Shown here: one piece after another, positions 1 to 8,488 of the stretch | How positions within the stretch are numbered: the first letter of the stretch is position 1 | Layout of the letters: each line of letters begins with the position of its first letter | Assembly: GCF_001467825.1 (NCBI RefSeq) | Contig: NZ_LNYK01000033.1 | Span: forward strand, 221,530-272,834 | Source: Legionella londiniensis | Lineage (GTDB): Bacteria; Pseudomonadota; Gammaproteobacteria; Legionellales; Legionellaceae | Direction of reading: 5' to 3' | Length of the DNA: 51,305 bases | Program-made: the position numbers and the translations under genes | Notes under the pieces: model-generated | Databases searched by the model: none | Told to the model about the DNA's origin: nothing | Seen by the model: the letters and a program-made list of their open reading frames with translations, nothing else

Positions 1-143
1 ATATGATATAACAACTTGCACAAAAGGCTTAAATTTTTTCATTCAAAATAATAATTTCTTGCCTAGATTATAGGTTACAGATGTAGAAAAAATTCAATCT
101 ATATAAAGAATCAGATAATACACATGATGTTAAAGAGAATTTT

Positions 144-2060
144 ATGCAAATAAATATTACGGATGGGAGTGTCGTTGAGTTAGAGTCTGGTATGAGTGGT
201 TTTGATTTGATACGCCATATTAAAAAAACTCTCAATGGTCATCAAGCGTTAGCACTTAAAATAAATGGTTTACTGAAGGATCTTAATAGTGAACTCAAAG
301 ATGGGGATAATGTTCAAGTTCTAACTTTCGAAGATCCTGAAGGAAAAGAAATATTCTGGCACTCATCAGCACATATTCTTGCTCAAGCGATAACTCGCTT
401 ATATCCTGAAGCAAAACCAACAATAGGACCTGCAATTGAGTCTGGTTTTTATTATGACTTTGCTGATTTGTCGATATCAGCTGATGATTTCCCCAAAATT
501 GAAGCAGAAATTCAAAAAATTACTCAAGAGCGAATTGAGCCCAAGCGCATTGAGTATTCTAATAAGGAAGAGGCAAAAAAAATTTTTGCCCATAATAGAT
601 TTAAAATCGAAATGATTGAAAATCTAGATGAAGGATTAAGCGCCTATTCTCAAAATGATTTTATTGATTTATGCCGAGGTCCTCATATTCCTCATTTTGG
701 TATAGTACAAGCATTTAAGCTTATGAAAACCTCTGGCGCCTATTGGCGTGCTGATAAAAATAATCCCCAACTCACACGGATTTATGGTATTTCGTTTCCA
801 GATAAAAAATTATTAAAGTCGCATTTGAATTTTTTAGAAGAAGCTGCAAAGCGTGATCATCGCGTTATAGGTAAACAGCTTGGTTTATTCTCCTTCCATA
901 AGGAAGGTCCTGGTATGCCATTCATTCATCCCAAAGGTATGATTATTTGGAATGAACTTATGTCTTATTGGCAGGAGCAACATAATAAAGAAGGCTACAA
1001 ACAAATTAAAACACCGATACTTATGTCCCATGAATTATGGGAAACATCAGGACATTGGGATTTTTATCGGGAAAATATGTACCTTAGCGTAGTCGATGAA
1101 AAAACAAGTGTATTAAAGCCTATGAATTGCCCAGGCGGTATGTTGTTTTATAAGGAAGATATGTATTCTTATCGGCAACTGCCTTTACGAATCGCTGAAG
1201 TAGGAGTAGTACATAGGCATGAGTTTAGTGGGGCTCTGTCAGGATTATTTCGAGTTCGTTGCTTTCATCAAGATGATGCTCACATTTTTATGAAGCCTAC
1301 CGACATTTCAGATGAGATTCATAAGGTTTTATCATTGGCAACATCTATGTATAAACTATTTGGATTAGATTATCACTTAGAGCTATCAACTCGCCCTGAG
1401 CAATCTATTGGAAGTGATGAACAATGGCAATTAGCAACAAATGGTTTAATCGAATCATTAGCACGTTGTGGCTTCAATTATAAGCTTAATGAAGGCGATG
1501 GTGCTTTCTATGGGCCGAAAATTGATATTCATATTAGAGATGCTATTGGTAGAACCTGGCAATGTGGGACTATCCAATTAGACTTAAATTTACCTGAACG
1601 ATTCGACTTAAGTTACATTGATGCGAATGGAGAAAAACAACGCCCAGTGATGATTCATCGCGTAGTCTATGGTTCAATAGAACGCTTTTTTGGAATTCTT
1701 ATTGAGCATTACGCAGGTAAATTCCCACTCTGGCTGGCCCCTATCCAGGCAACCATATTACCAGTTGCAGAAAATCATCATGATTATGCTCAGAACGTAT
1801 TAGAACAATTTATAAAAGCGGGATTACGCGCCGAGGTAGATTTCGATAATGAATCTATCAATAAAAAAGTACGTAAAGCCCAACTGAAACAAATTAATTA
1901 TATTATTGTAGTAGGAGATAAAGAGTTGGCTGAAGGTACCCTAAGCGTACGAGCAGCAAATAATCTTATTGGCACGAAATCTGTCGCTGAAGTAATTCAT
2001 AGCTTAAATGACGAATATCAAAGTCGCTCGCCACGGCGCAATATATTTAATATTGATTAG
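144..2060 (+). CDS. thrS: Threonyl-tRNA synthetase, divergent, probably accessory copy
   Basis: This enzyme charges tRNA-Thr with threonine in the cytoplasm. The 638-residue protein is full length for the family. It has a TGS domain (about 1-62), an editing domain with H73/H77 and C177/H181, a class II catalytic core with the zinc ligands C329, H380 and H505, and an anticodon-binding domain from about 535. All catalytic, editing and metal residues are present, so it should be active. Motif 2 surroundings read MNCPGG rather than the MNCPGH usual in enteric ThrRS, which suggests another lineage. The usual downstream partner infC is missing; instead a truncated GFA gene starts 8 bp after the stop. 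Base composition is clearly more AT-rich than the aspC-uvrB region. Together this suggests a second, acquired copy, but whether the genome has another thrS cannot be seen here. Confidence 0.95.
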   Translation: MQINITDGSVVELESGMSGFDLIRHIKKTLNGHQALALKINGLLKDLNSELKDGDNVQVLTFEDPEGKEIFWHSSAHILAQAITRLYPEAKPTIGPAIESGFYYDFADLSISADDFPKIEAEIQKITQERIEPKRIEYSNKEEAKKIFAHNRFKIEMIENLDEGLSAYSQNDFIDLCRGPHIPHFGIVQAFKLMKTSGAYWRADKNNPQLTRIYGISFPDKKLLKSHLNFLEEAAKRDHRVIGKQLGLFSFHKEGPGMPFIHPKGMIIWNELMSYWQEQHNKEGYKQIKTPILMSHELWETSGHWDFYRENMYLSVVDEKTSVLKPMNCPGGMLFYKEDMYSYRQLPLRIAEVGVVHRHEFSGALSGLFRVRCFHQDDAHIFMKPTDISDEIHKVLSLATSMYKLFGLDYHLELSTRPEQSIGSDEQWQLATNGLIESLARCGFNYKLNEGDGAFYGPKIDIHIRDAIGRTWQCGTIQLDLNLPERFDLSYIDANGEKQRPVMIHRVVYGSIERFFGILIEHYAGKFPLWLAPIQATILPVAENHHDYAQNVLEQFIKAGLRAEVDFDNESINKKVRKAQLKQINYIIVVGDKELAEGTLSVRAANNLIGTKSVAEVIHSLNDEYQSRSPRRNIFNID

Positions 2061-2068
2061 GATGTTGT

Positions 2069-2327
2069 ATGGAAAATAATATGCAAACAATTGAAGAAAA
2101 TAAAGCAAGGATATGGTACACAGGACAATGTCATTGCGGTAATATCAAATTTGAAGCCTCTGCCACTCATAATTTAACAATTACTCTTTGTAATTGTGGT
2201 ATTTGTTTCAAATCAGGCCACCAGGAATTGATGGTTAAGGAAGAGCACTTTAAACTTCATTGTGGCCAAGAATTTCTAAAACCTTATCGATTCGGAAATT
2301 GCATTGCAGATCATACATTCTGTGTCG
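2069..2327 (+). pseudogene. GFA (CENP-V/Gfa) family protein, 3' truncated by an IS
   Basis: The reading frame begins with ATG eight bases after thrS, behind a TAGGATGT ribosome-binding stretch, so it was probably co-transcribed with thrS. The first 85 residues show the zinc-binding signature of the GFA fold: CHCG at about 21-24 and CNCGIC at about 41-46. The second cysteine cluster is just beginning (ADHTFC) when the frame runs into the left end of an IS3-family element and stops in the first bases of the IS. GFA proteins are usually about 120-140 residues, so roughly a third is lost. No continuation is visible on the far side of the IS, where a hipA remnant lies instead. Confidence 0.75.
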
Positions 2328-2402
2328 TGTAAACCTCCCTTAAAATAGCACCATTTTCAATTAGAGTTTCTCCGGCAAAATAAGCAAAAAAGAGGAGGAA
2401 CG

Positions 2403-2669
2403 ATGAAACGCAGTCGCTTTACAGAAAATCAAATTTTAAACATATTAAAATCAGTTGAAGTAGGACGATTGGTAAAGGATGTATGCCGGGAACATGGGAT
2501 ATCCGATGCCACCTATTACAACTGGAAAGCAAAATACGGTGGGATGGAAGCCTCAGATATTAAACGCATGAAGCAACTTGAGGAAGAAAATGCAAAGCTG
2601 AAACGGATGTTTGCTGATTTGTCCCTGGAAAACCGTGCACTGAAGGATGTCATAGAAAAAAAGCTTTGA
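2403..2669 (+). CDS. IS3-family transposase OrfA
   Basis: OrfA is an 88-residue DNA-binding subunit. It has an HTH_Tnp_1 helix-turn-helix (about 1-50, with the family-typical GISDATYYNWKAKYGG) followed by a leucine-zipper-like coiled coil (about 55-85) used for multimerisation. A strong Shine-Dalgarno GAGGAGG lies just upstream of the ATG. The gene ends at a TGA overlapped by orfB in the -1 frame, behind an A-rich slippery stretch, so part of translation should continue into orfB. The sequence resembles the IS407/IS51 group of IS3. It appears intact. Confidence 0.93.
   Translation: MKRSRFTENQILNILKSVEVGRLVKDVCREHGISDATYYNWKAKYGGMEASDIKRMKQLEEENAKLKRMFADLSLENRALKDVIEKKL
2657..2663 (+). promoter_or_regulatory. 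-1 programmed frameshift heptamer A_AAA_AAG
   Basis: The heptamer lies in the exact register required: the zero-frame codons of orfA are AAA and AAG preceded by A, six bases before the orfA TGA. The -1 frame is that of orfB. This is the classic IS3 arrangement for making the OrfAB transposase. Confidence 0.8.
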
Positions 2670-3514
2670 AGCCGGCTGAAAAGAGGGAAATGGCTGATTA
2701 TCTGGTGCAGGAACATGGTCTGAGCCTCAGGCGAAGCTGCGCACTATTACGCTTAAGTCGTACAGCTTACTACTATCAGCCGGCGATGGATAAGGATGAA
2801 GCGGTGATAAGAGAATTGGTGACCAACACCGCCCGCTATCCGCGTTATGGTTTCAGGAAGTTGTTTATCAAATTGCGGCAGGCAGGTTTCTCCTGGAATC
2901 ATAAACGAGTATACCGTGTTTATTGTGAGTTGAAGTTAAATATAAGGCGAAAAGGAAAACGCAGATTAGCTTCCCGCCACCCGGAACCTCTTGCTGTGCC
3001 CGATTCCCTTAACCATACATGGTCAGCTGATTTCATGAGTGATGCCCTCAATTGCGGCAGAAGATTCAGGACTTTTAATGTGGTAGATGATTTTAATCGG
3101 GAAGCTTTGGCCATTGAAATTGATTTGAGCTTGCCTGCTCTAAGGGTTATTCGGGTACTTGACCATATTGCCGCCAATCGAGGATATCCTGCAAAGTTGC
3201 GACTTGATAATGGACCTGAGTTTATTTCCCTTGCGTTAGCGGACTGGGCAGAAAAGCATGGTGTTATTCTTGAGTTTATTCAGCCGGGTAAGCCAACTCA
3301 AAATTCATTTGTGGAGCGGTTCAATAGAACTTATCGGAATGAAATATTGGATTTTTATCTATTTAGAAGTCTCAATGAGGTACGTGATATTACCCGAAAT
3401 TGGATGAAAGAATATAACGAAGAAAGACCACATGAATCACTCGGTGATATGTCACCTTTGGATTACAGATTGATTAAAAACAGGTCGGAAAACTCTAATT
3501 ATAACTGGCACTAA
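2666..3514 (+). CDS. IS3-family transposase OrfB (catalytic, rve integrase core)
   Basis: OrfB is the DDE catalytic part. An HTH_21-like segment (about 40-95) precedes the rve core, with D in WSADFM (about 120), D in RLDNGPEF (about 180) and E in SFVERFNRTYRNE (about 216). The frame begins only at a TTG that overlaps the orfA stop, with no convincing ribosome-binding site. It is therefore most likely made as an OrfAB fusion by -1 frameshifting at 2657-2663 rather than initiated independently. No internal stops are seen, so the transposase should be functional. Confidence 0.92.
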   Translation: MKPAEKREMADYLVQEHGLSLRRSCALLRLSRTAYYYQPAMDKDEAVIRELVTNTARYPRYGFRKLFIKLRQAGFSWNHKRVYRVYCELKLNIRRKGKRRLASRHPEPLAVPDSLNHTWSADFMSDALNCGRRFRTFNVVDDFNREALAIEIDLSLPALRVIRVLDHIAANRGYPAKLRLDNGPEFISLALADWAEKHGVILEFIQPGKPTQNSFVERFNRTYRNEILDFYLFRSLNEVRDITRNWMKEYNEERPHESLGDMSPLDYRLIKNRSENSNYNWH

Positions 3515-3530
3515 AAAAGGGAGGTTTACA

Positions 3531-3898
3531 TCAACAGTTTGACCTACTTCATTAAACGGTTTGATCGAATAGGCCATAATAAAAAGTTAGCTTTAGAAGA
3601 TTTTGCACAGCTATCAGGTGAAGATCGGCATACAAAATATAAAAGTTCCATGGAAAAAGTGATTGCAATCATAGAACAGTTTTGTAAATTCCCAAAAATT
3701 GAATTTGTGAAGTTATTTAAGTTGACGTTGTTTAACTTCCTGATCGGCAATGAGGACATGCACCTAAAAAATTTTTCCCTAATAACTAAGGATAGAAAAA
3801 TTTCCATATCACCTGCATATGATTTGCTTAACTTAACTATCGCTCAAAAAAACACAAAAGAAGAAATAGCCTTGCCCCTAAAAGGAAAAAAAAAATAA
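3531..3898 (+). pseudogene. HipA-type kinase toxin, internal fragment
   Basis: The open frame begins at the right end of the IS3 element and its start codon is only a chance TTG, so the N-terminal two thirds are missing. What remains is the HipA C-terminal kinase core: YFIKRFDR (ATP-pocket strand), the catalytic stretch FNFLIGNEDMHLKNFSL with the HxxxN signature, and the metal-binding region SPAYDLLN. The frame ends after ALPLKGKKK in a run of A residues next to the IS982 end. HipA kinases phosphorylate glutamyl-tRNA synthetase in toxin-antitoxin modules; this remnant cannot be active. No HipB antitoxin is present. Confidence 0.82.
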
Positions 3899-3902
3899 TT
3901 TA

Positions 3903-4912
3903 ACCTCAGCTCGATATAAGAATAAGGTTATGTGATTGAATTATTGAAAAAATTAGCGGTGCTATATACATTTTGTTTTTTTAAAATTCACGCCTGAATT
4001 ATGAAAGGAAACAAGATGTTAGCACCGATAGTAGAAATATTCTGTGATATTGATGATTTTTGCAAGGCATGGTTTAAAGAAATGTCGCCTTATTTACTTC
4101 CATCACCGAATCGCAAAAGACAACGCCCTTGCAGGCTGTCAGCCAGTGAAATCATGACGGTCATGATTTTATTTCATCTCAGCCATTATCGCACTTTTAA
4201 AGACTATTATCGTGAATGCGTGGAGATGGATATGAAATCGTATTTTCCGAAACTTGTCAGCTATAATCGGTTCGTAGAAATCATGTCATCGGTAGTGACG
4301 CCTTTATCATCCTATTTGCTGTCGCATATGGGGAAGAAGACAGGGCTGTATTATGTTGATTCAACCACCCTGCAAGTATGTCATAACAAGCGCATTCATC
4401 GCCATAAAACATTTGCCGGAATAGCGGAACGTGGCAAATCCTCAATGGGCTGGTTTTTCGGTTTTAAGCTCCATCTTGTGATTAATCATCTTGGTGAATT
4501 AATTGCTTTTTGCATAACAAAAGGCAATGTGGATGACCGTCAACCACTAGAGCAGCTTTTCAAAAACCTCCATGGTCTTGCCGCAGCTGATAAGGGGTAT
4601 CTTTCAAAGAAAAAAGAGGAAAGCCTTTTCCAGAAAGGAGTTAAGCTCATCACAAAGGTACGCAGAAACATGAAGGCTAAAATACTCTCAACTTTTGAAA
4701 AATATTTCCTCCGACAACGCAGTATCGTTGAAACAGTAATTGAGCAATTAAAATCAATTTGCCAAATTGAACATACCAGACATCGTAAACCAGATAATTT
4801 TGTCATTAACCTTTTATCCGGCTTAGCTGCTTATATGCTCAAACCAAGAAAACCTTCCCTCAAAATCCATTCACTTAATAAAAATTTAGGCTTACTTATG
4901 CCGAGCTGAGGT
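3903..4912 (+). mobile_element. IS982-family insertion sequence
   Basis: The element is about 1010 bp with inverted ends starting ACCTCAGCTCG on both sides (match extends outward through TAA, so borders could be 3901-4914). It holds a single transposase gene whose stop codon lies inside the right inverted repeat. No clear target duplication is seen. The flanks are two different hipA-type fragments. Confidence 0.85.
4016..4909 (+). CDS. IS982-family transposase
   Basis: This is a DDE transposase of about 297 residues with the IS982 N-terminal block (IVEIFCDIDDFCKAW) and a DDE_Tnp_1-type core. The catalytic acids are D in YYVDSTTLQVC, D in AAADKGYLS and E in RSIVETVIEQLK. I chose the second ATG because AAAGGAAA stands six bases before it and IS982 proteins commonly begin MLAPIVE; the ATG at 4001 in the same frame has no comparable site. 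The gene is uninterrupted and probably active. Confidence 0.92.
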   Translation: MLAPIVEIFCDIDDFCKAWFKEMSPYLLPSPNRKRQRPCRLSASEIMTVMILFHLSHYRTFKDYYRECVEMDMKSYFPKLVSYNRFVEIMSSVVTPLSSYLLSHMGKKTGLYYVDSTTLQVCHNKRIHRHKTFAGIAERGKSSMGWFFGFKLHLVINHLGELIAFCITKGNVDDRQPLEQLFKNLHGLAAADKGYLSKKKEESLFQKGVKLITKVRRNMKAKILSTFEKYFLRQRSIVETVIEQLKSICQIEHTRHRKPDNFVINLLSGLAAYMLKPRKPSLKIHSLNKNLGLLMPS

Positions 4913-5147
4913 TATGTTATCAACGTCGATAGATTATGATGATCCAACGGCTTCTATTGATTTGGCGCTTTCCGTCATTGATGAGTTTCGGATAAAGAAA
5001 GCAAGAGCACTTGAAATTATAAAAGAGGTTGCGCTAGCTGTAGGTGAATGGCGATCGGTTGCTACCCAATTTGGTTTGACAAAAAGGGAGATTGACCGCA
5101 TGGCTTCAGCTTTTGAACATAAAGATTTGAAGAACACAAAGCATTAG
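4913..5147 (+). pseudogene. HipA-family protein, C-terminal fragment
   Basis: About 77 codons follow directly after the IS982 right end. The translated sequence (DPTASIDLALSVIDEFRIKKARALEIIKEV, then GEWRSVATQFGLTKREIDRMASAFEH) resembles the last helices of long HipA kinases. It does not look like the tail that would follow the 3531-3898 fragment, which belongs to the type continuing with a KGKK segment, so two different hipA genes may be involved. The apparent ATG is created at the IS edge. It is non-functional by itself. Confidence 0.6.
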
Positions 5148-5207
5148 CAATCCTGGACGTTCACTCCGAACACGAGGCTAAGTTACAAGGGTAGAGTATA
5201 AGTGGTG

Positions 5208-5762
5208 TTACTCAAACACAACTTCTTTAGGATCGAAAGCCTCAGGATCAAATTCATCATGGACCCACTCTAGCATTTCTTCATGTGCTTCATGCGCTGG
5301 ATCTTTTATGGCTTCTAAAAAGTGCTCATAACCCCAGATGCCACCTATGTCTTCTGGCGGACAGGCACGCTTGCCTGCGGTGCAGACGGGGTAGAGCTGA
5401 TTGGGTTTTGGATCAATTATTTTTTCAAAAAGAATTTCATGTTCCCAGTTATCACCAAAATCATATGTATAAATCATTTTTTGTTTAGGAGCTAAAAAAT
5501 CGATGACTTGGTAGTCCCACTCGGTCTTAGTTTCCACGGTTCCGAAATCATCTTCTGATGGAACGCCAAAGATAAGGGGCTCTGAATTCTTATCTTTCTG
5601 GATACAAAAGTCATGTAAATGCTCATCACACCAACCCATGGCTATTTGAATGATTAAATGTAAATCTTCAAAGGTGCTATCACTAGGAATTTGAACACGG
5701 CGCCAAATAGGTGGCTTAGAGTGCTTTAGGGAAATTTTAAACTGCAAAATTTGGCTGGTCAT
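5208..5762 (-). CDS. PRiA4_ORF3 (plasmid pRiA4b ORF-3) family protein
   Basis: The 184-residue protein matches the PRiA4_ORF3 family through almost its full length: LKHSKPPIWRRVQIPSDSTFEDLH at the N-terminus, the middle YTYDFGDNWEH, and CTAGKRACPPEDIGGIWGYEHFLEA near the C-terminus, ending in an acidic tail. The biochemical role of the family is unknown; it is common on plasmids and islands. It stands alone between mobile debris, on the opposite strand to its neighbours. No good Shine-Dalgarno is seen before the ATG. The gene appears intact. Confidence 0.88.
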   Translation of the reverse strand: MTSQILQFKISLKHSKPPIWRRVQIPSDSTFEDLHLIIQIAMGWCDEHLHDFCIQKDKNSEPLIFGVPSEDDFGTVETKTEWDYQVIDFLAPKQKMIYTYDFGDNWEHEILFEKIIDPKPNQLYPVCTAGKRACPPEDIGGIWGYEHFLEAIKDPAHEAHEEMLEWVHDEFDPEAFDPKEVVFE

Positions 5763-5835
5763 TAAAAAGTAAGAAATAATCGATGGTGTGCTGATAATAT
5801 CAAATCTAGACGATGTAGAATAGCAAGATTGCTGT

Positions 5836-6422
5836 TTGTTGATTATAAGTCGGCGACTGTTCAGTCTTTATGCTCATCAAGGACAACTAACTATGCCCAG
5901 GCTGGAAGATAACCTGCACTGGGGCGTTCAGTATCAGTATGACGTGGTTAAACTACGTCATGAGGGCTGGTTGTACCTGACTGTGATGATTGATTTGTTT
6001 TCCCGTAAAGTAGTTGGCTGGAACATGAACTCGAGAATGAAAGCTAATACGGTTTGTGATGCGTTAACAATGGCCATTTGGCAGAGAAAGCCAAAAGCCG
6101 GATTGATTGTGCATTCAGACGGAGGCACACAATATGCCAGCAAACAATATCGTGACCTTCTCAATCAACATGGCCTTGTCGGCAGTATGAGCAAAAAAGG
6201 CGATTGCTGGGATAACAGTGTGGCCGAGAGCTTTTTTTCAGTCGCTTGAAAGACGAGCGAGTGCATTGGCGTAATTATCAAACAAGGAAGGAGGCAAAAC
6301 AGGATATTCTGGATTACATTACCATGTTTTATAACAATCAACGATTGCATTCGTCTTTGGATTATCAAAGCCCTAATCAATATGAAAATCGCTATTGGAG
6401 CTTATTGAAAAACGCGGCTTAA
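5836..6422 (+). pseudogene. IS3-family OrfB remnant with frameshift
   Basis: The frame 5836-6249 encodes part of an rve integrase core ([45 protein letters not shown]) and then breaks in a run of seven T. The reading continues in another frame to 6422 (LKDERVHW ... MFYNNQRLHSSLDYQSPNQYE), so a net homopolymer change has split the gene. OrfA and the 5' part of orfB are missing or unrecognisable. The 3' flank (TTGCTTGACCACATCA, ending about 6453) looks like an IS3-type terminal repeat. This is a different IS3 subgroup from the copy at 2328-3530. Confidence 0.8.
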
Positions 6423-6573
6423 CTGGGTTGTACAAATTTGCTTGACCACATCAGTTTCTTGCGAATGCTCGATTTTTGACAAAATCAGTCGGCATTAATA
6501 ATTTATTGAGTGATACCGACAAATAATGTCAAACCTATATGAGTGCTATAATTCATTTTTTGCACTGTATATG

Positions 6574-7941
6574 TTAATTGAGCAAACTAAGTAATCTGTG
6601 TATCTGCCCCACAAGATAAAAGGGAAGGGATATAAAAGTATAGTTTACGGATTTCCCTAGACTATCTTTTACATCTACATTAATTTTACTTGGATAATCA
6701 GAATTAATTCGCAAGGCGAGAGGTAATTTTTTTAATCCCATGAAAACATGTAATGACTTTAGGCTTCCTGTGGCACCAGCTTTTACTTCAATAGGTATTA
6801 TTCTATTGCCATGTTGGATTACATAATCAATTTCAGCGCTTGAACCGGCCTCTTCCCTATGCCAATAATACAAAGCCGGTGCAATATAGGGTGGTTCAAT
6901 TGTTCTTAGCAATTGGCCAACTACCTGTTCAGCGATGCCGCCATTATTAATCAAAAGAATTTCATTTGTTGAATTAATTTGGTTTAAACTCAGTCCTAGT
7001 GCAGTACTACATAAGCCTACATCAAGGAAAATTTCTTTAAAAAATTTTTCTTTAATTTCAGATGCGAGGGGAACACCATTTGCTGAGCTGCTTTGTACTC
7101 GATGGCTAATTCGGGCTTTTTCTAACAGATCTAATACGTTTTTTATTGTTGATGCTTGGATTGTTTTATTAACTCGACTAAATACAAATTTTTGTCCAAG
7201 CATTTTGGGGATAGAATTCAGTACTTCTTCTAATCTTTCTGTCGCCAAGCGACCTTTATATTTTGAAAAGTCATCGCGATAGGTGGCCAATAAGTCATTT
7301 TGTATTTGACTAACTCTATTCAGAGAGCGTTCAGCAACCCAATTAGAGACTACGGCGGGCATACCGCCGACAATCAGATATTCTTTAAATAAAGTAGTTA
7401 ATTGCTCATGAATCGCAGATGGGATATCGACACTTAACTCATATTGATTTAAATAGTCGTAAAGTGATTTTTTGTCATTTGCTAATAAAAATTCATCAAA
7501 TGACAATGGTTCCAAATGCATATAGCTAACCCGTCCAACTGGCATGCTAAATGAGTGCTCCGCCAGGATAAATTCTAATAGAGAGCCGGCGGAGATTACT
7601 GCTAATTGGGGTAAATCTTCTGCAAACCAACGGAGTTTGCCAAGCAGTTGAGGTGCTGCCTGTATTTCATCCAGGAACAATAAGCACTTTGAGGGATCTA
7701 TTTTCTGATTTAATACCGTACTTAAATTTAATAAAATTTGATTTACATCATTAGAAGCAAAAAGGCTGGCATAGGAGGGTTGCTTCTCGAAGTTGAGTTC
7801 AATTAGTTGCATTCCTGTCTTTTCAGCTAAGTGCCTTACCAGCCATGTTTTACCAACTTGTCTTGCCCCGCGAATGACTAAAGGTTTCCGGTCAGATGAA
7901 ACCAGCCAGTTGTTCAGATAATTTAATAAAGTTCGTTTCAT
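6574..7941 (-). CDS. AAA_14/DUF4143 ATP-binding protein
   Basis: The 455-residue protein has the usual two-part layout. An N-terminal AAA-type ATPase carries Walker A GARQVGKT (25-32) and Walker B LLFLDEIQ (87-94). A C-terminal DUF4143 region contains EIDYVIQHGNRIIPIEVKAG, which resembles a PD-(D/E)XK nuclease-like core. The role of these proteins is poorly known; they are scattered by horizontal transfer. The gene is alone on its strand. It has a near-consensus sigma70 promoter 31 bp upstream of the ATG with a large palindrome directly behind the -35 box. It looks intact and expressed. Confidence 0.88.
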   Translation of the reverse strand: MKRTLLNYLNNWLVSSDRKPLVIRGARQVGKTWLVRHLAEKTGMQLIELNFEKQPSYASLFASNDVNQILLNLSTVLNQKIDPSKCLLFLDEIQAAPQLLGKLRWFAEDLPQLAVISAGSLLEFILAEHSFSMPVGRVSYMHLEPLSFDEFLLANDKKSLYDYLNQYELSVDIPSAIHEQLTTLFKEYLIVGGMPAVVSNWVAERSLNRVSQIQNDLLATYRDDFSKYKGRLATERLEEVLNSIPKMLGQKFVFSRVNKTIQASTIKNVLDLLEKARISHRVQSSSANGVPLASEIKEKFFKEIFLDVGLCSTALGLSLNQINSTNEILLINNGGIAEQVVGQLLRTIEPPYIAPALYYWHREEAGSSAEIDYVIQHGNRIIPIEVKAGATGSLKSLHVFMGLKKLPLALRINSDYPSKINVDVKDSLGKSVNYTFISLPFYLVGQIHRLLSLLN

Positions 7942-7971
7942 TTAATATGCTTATCATTAGTAATATACTAA

Positions 7972-7999
7972 ATTATAAGTAATAATCTGCTTAAGTCAA
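7972..7999 (-). promoter_or_regulatory. Sigma70 promoter of the DUF4143 ATPase gene
   Basis: Reading the minus strand, the -35 box is TTGACT (7999-7994) and the -10 box is a perfect TATAAT (7977-7972), 16 bp apart. The palindrome 8000-8052 abuts the -35 box. Confidence 0.7.
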
Positions 8000-8052
8000 T
8001 AAAACATACGGTTGTTTTGATTTGTTTATAAATAAAACAACCGTATGTTTTA
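8000..8052. repeat. Perfect 19-bp inverted repeat with 15-bp spacer
   Basis: The left arm core is AAAACATACGGTTGTTTT (8001-8018) and the right arm is its exact reverse complement (8034-8051), with one further base pair outside. It lies in the 274-bp divergent gap between the DUF4143 gene and the abiEi remnant, immediately next to the -35 box of the former. It lacks a GC-rich stem plus U-tract, so an operator or a small mobile palindrome is more likely than a terminator. Confidence 0.85.
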
Positions 8053-8215
8053 ATGTTTAGTCTTAGGAAACAGAGGGTAGTTATTTGAATTTGCGCACTG
8101 ATAACCAAGGTAAATCAGGTTGTAATCAAAAACATTGAAGGTGAGTAACAACCCATGATATTTGCTTTGATCCCATTAATTACCAATATATGCATATTAC
8201 TGGAGATTAAGGCAA

Positions 8216-8467
8216 ATGAAGGTAGAACAATTTTTTTATGACCACCCAGTGTTTCGATATGAGGAGTTTGCGCTGTTCAAGTCAGAACATGGGGCAATTA
8301 AAGCTATATCCGTCAATAAGGCGCTAACATATTACGTCAAGTCTGGCCATATTAAGCCTATTCGCCGGAAATTATATGCGGTTGTCCCGCCAAATCAATC
8401 AGTAGATAGTGTACCGGTTGATCCTTATCTTGTGGCAGGTAAAGTGACTCAGGATGTCACTGGGTAG
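8216..8467 (+). pseudogene. AbiEi-type antitoxin, N-terminal remnant
   Basis: The 83 residues have the winged-helix start of AbiEi antitoxin/regulators: FFYDHPVFRYEEF, then YYVKSGHIKPIRRKLYAVVPP, and the start of the next region DPYLVAGKV. The frame then stops, whereas intact AbiEi proteins have about 190-290 residues. ACTGGAGATTAAGGCAA precedes the ATG, so the 5' end is original. AbiEi normally represses its own promoter and neutralises the nucleotidyltransferase AbiEii; no toxin gene is recognisable here. A very short regulatory protein cannot be excluded. Confidence 0.6.
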
Positions 8468-8488
8468 GCAAAAAACTAAAACTGGGCC

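Larger units (their letters stand above)
2328..3530 (+). mobile_element. IS3-family insertion sequence (IS407/IS51-like), complete
   Basis: The element is 1203 bp with imperfect inverted ends: both begin TGTAAACCTCCCTT, and a second block AATTAGAGTTT about 31 bp in is shared. It encodes orfA and orfB with a canonical frameshift site between them. No matching target duplication is visible: the left flank ends GTCG and the right flank begins TCAA. The two flanks belong to different broken genes (GFA and hipA). This fits an IS-mediated deletion or recombination between two copies better than a simple insertion. Confidence 0.9.

Noticed and set aside
1-143. T-box or other leader control before thrS
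   Set aside because: No specifier-loop or T-box consensus; the stretch is too short and simply AT-rich.
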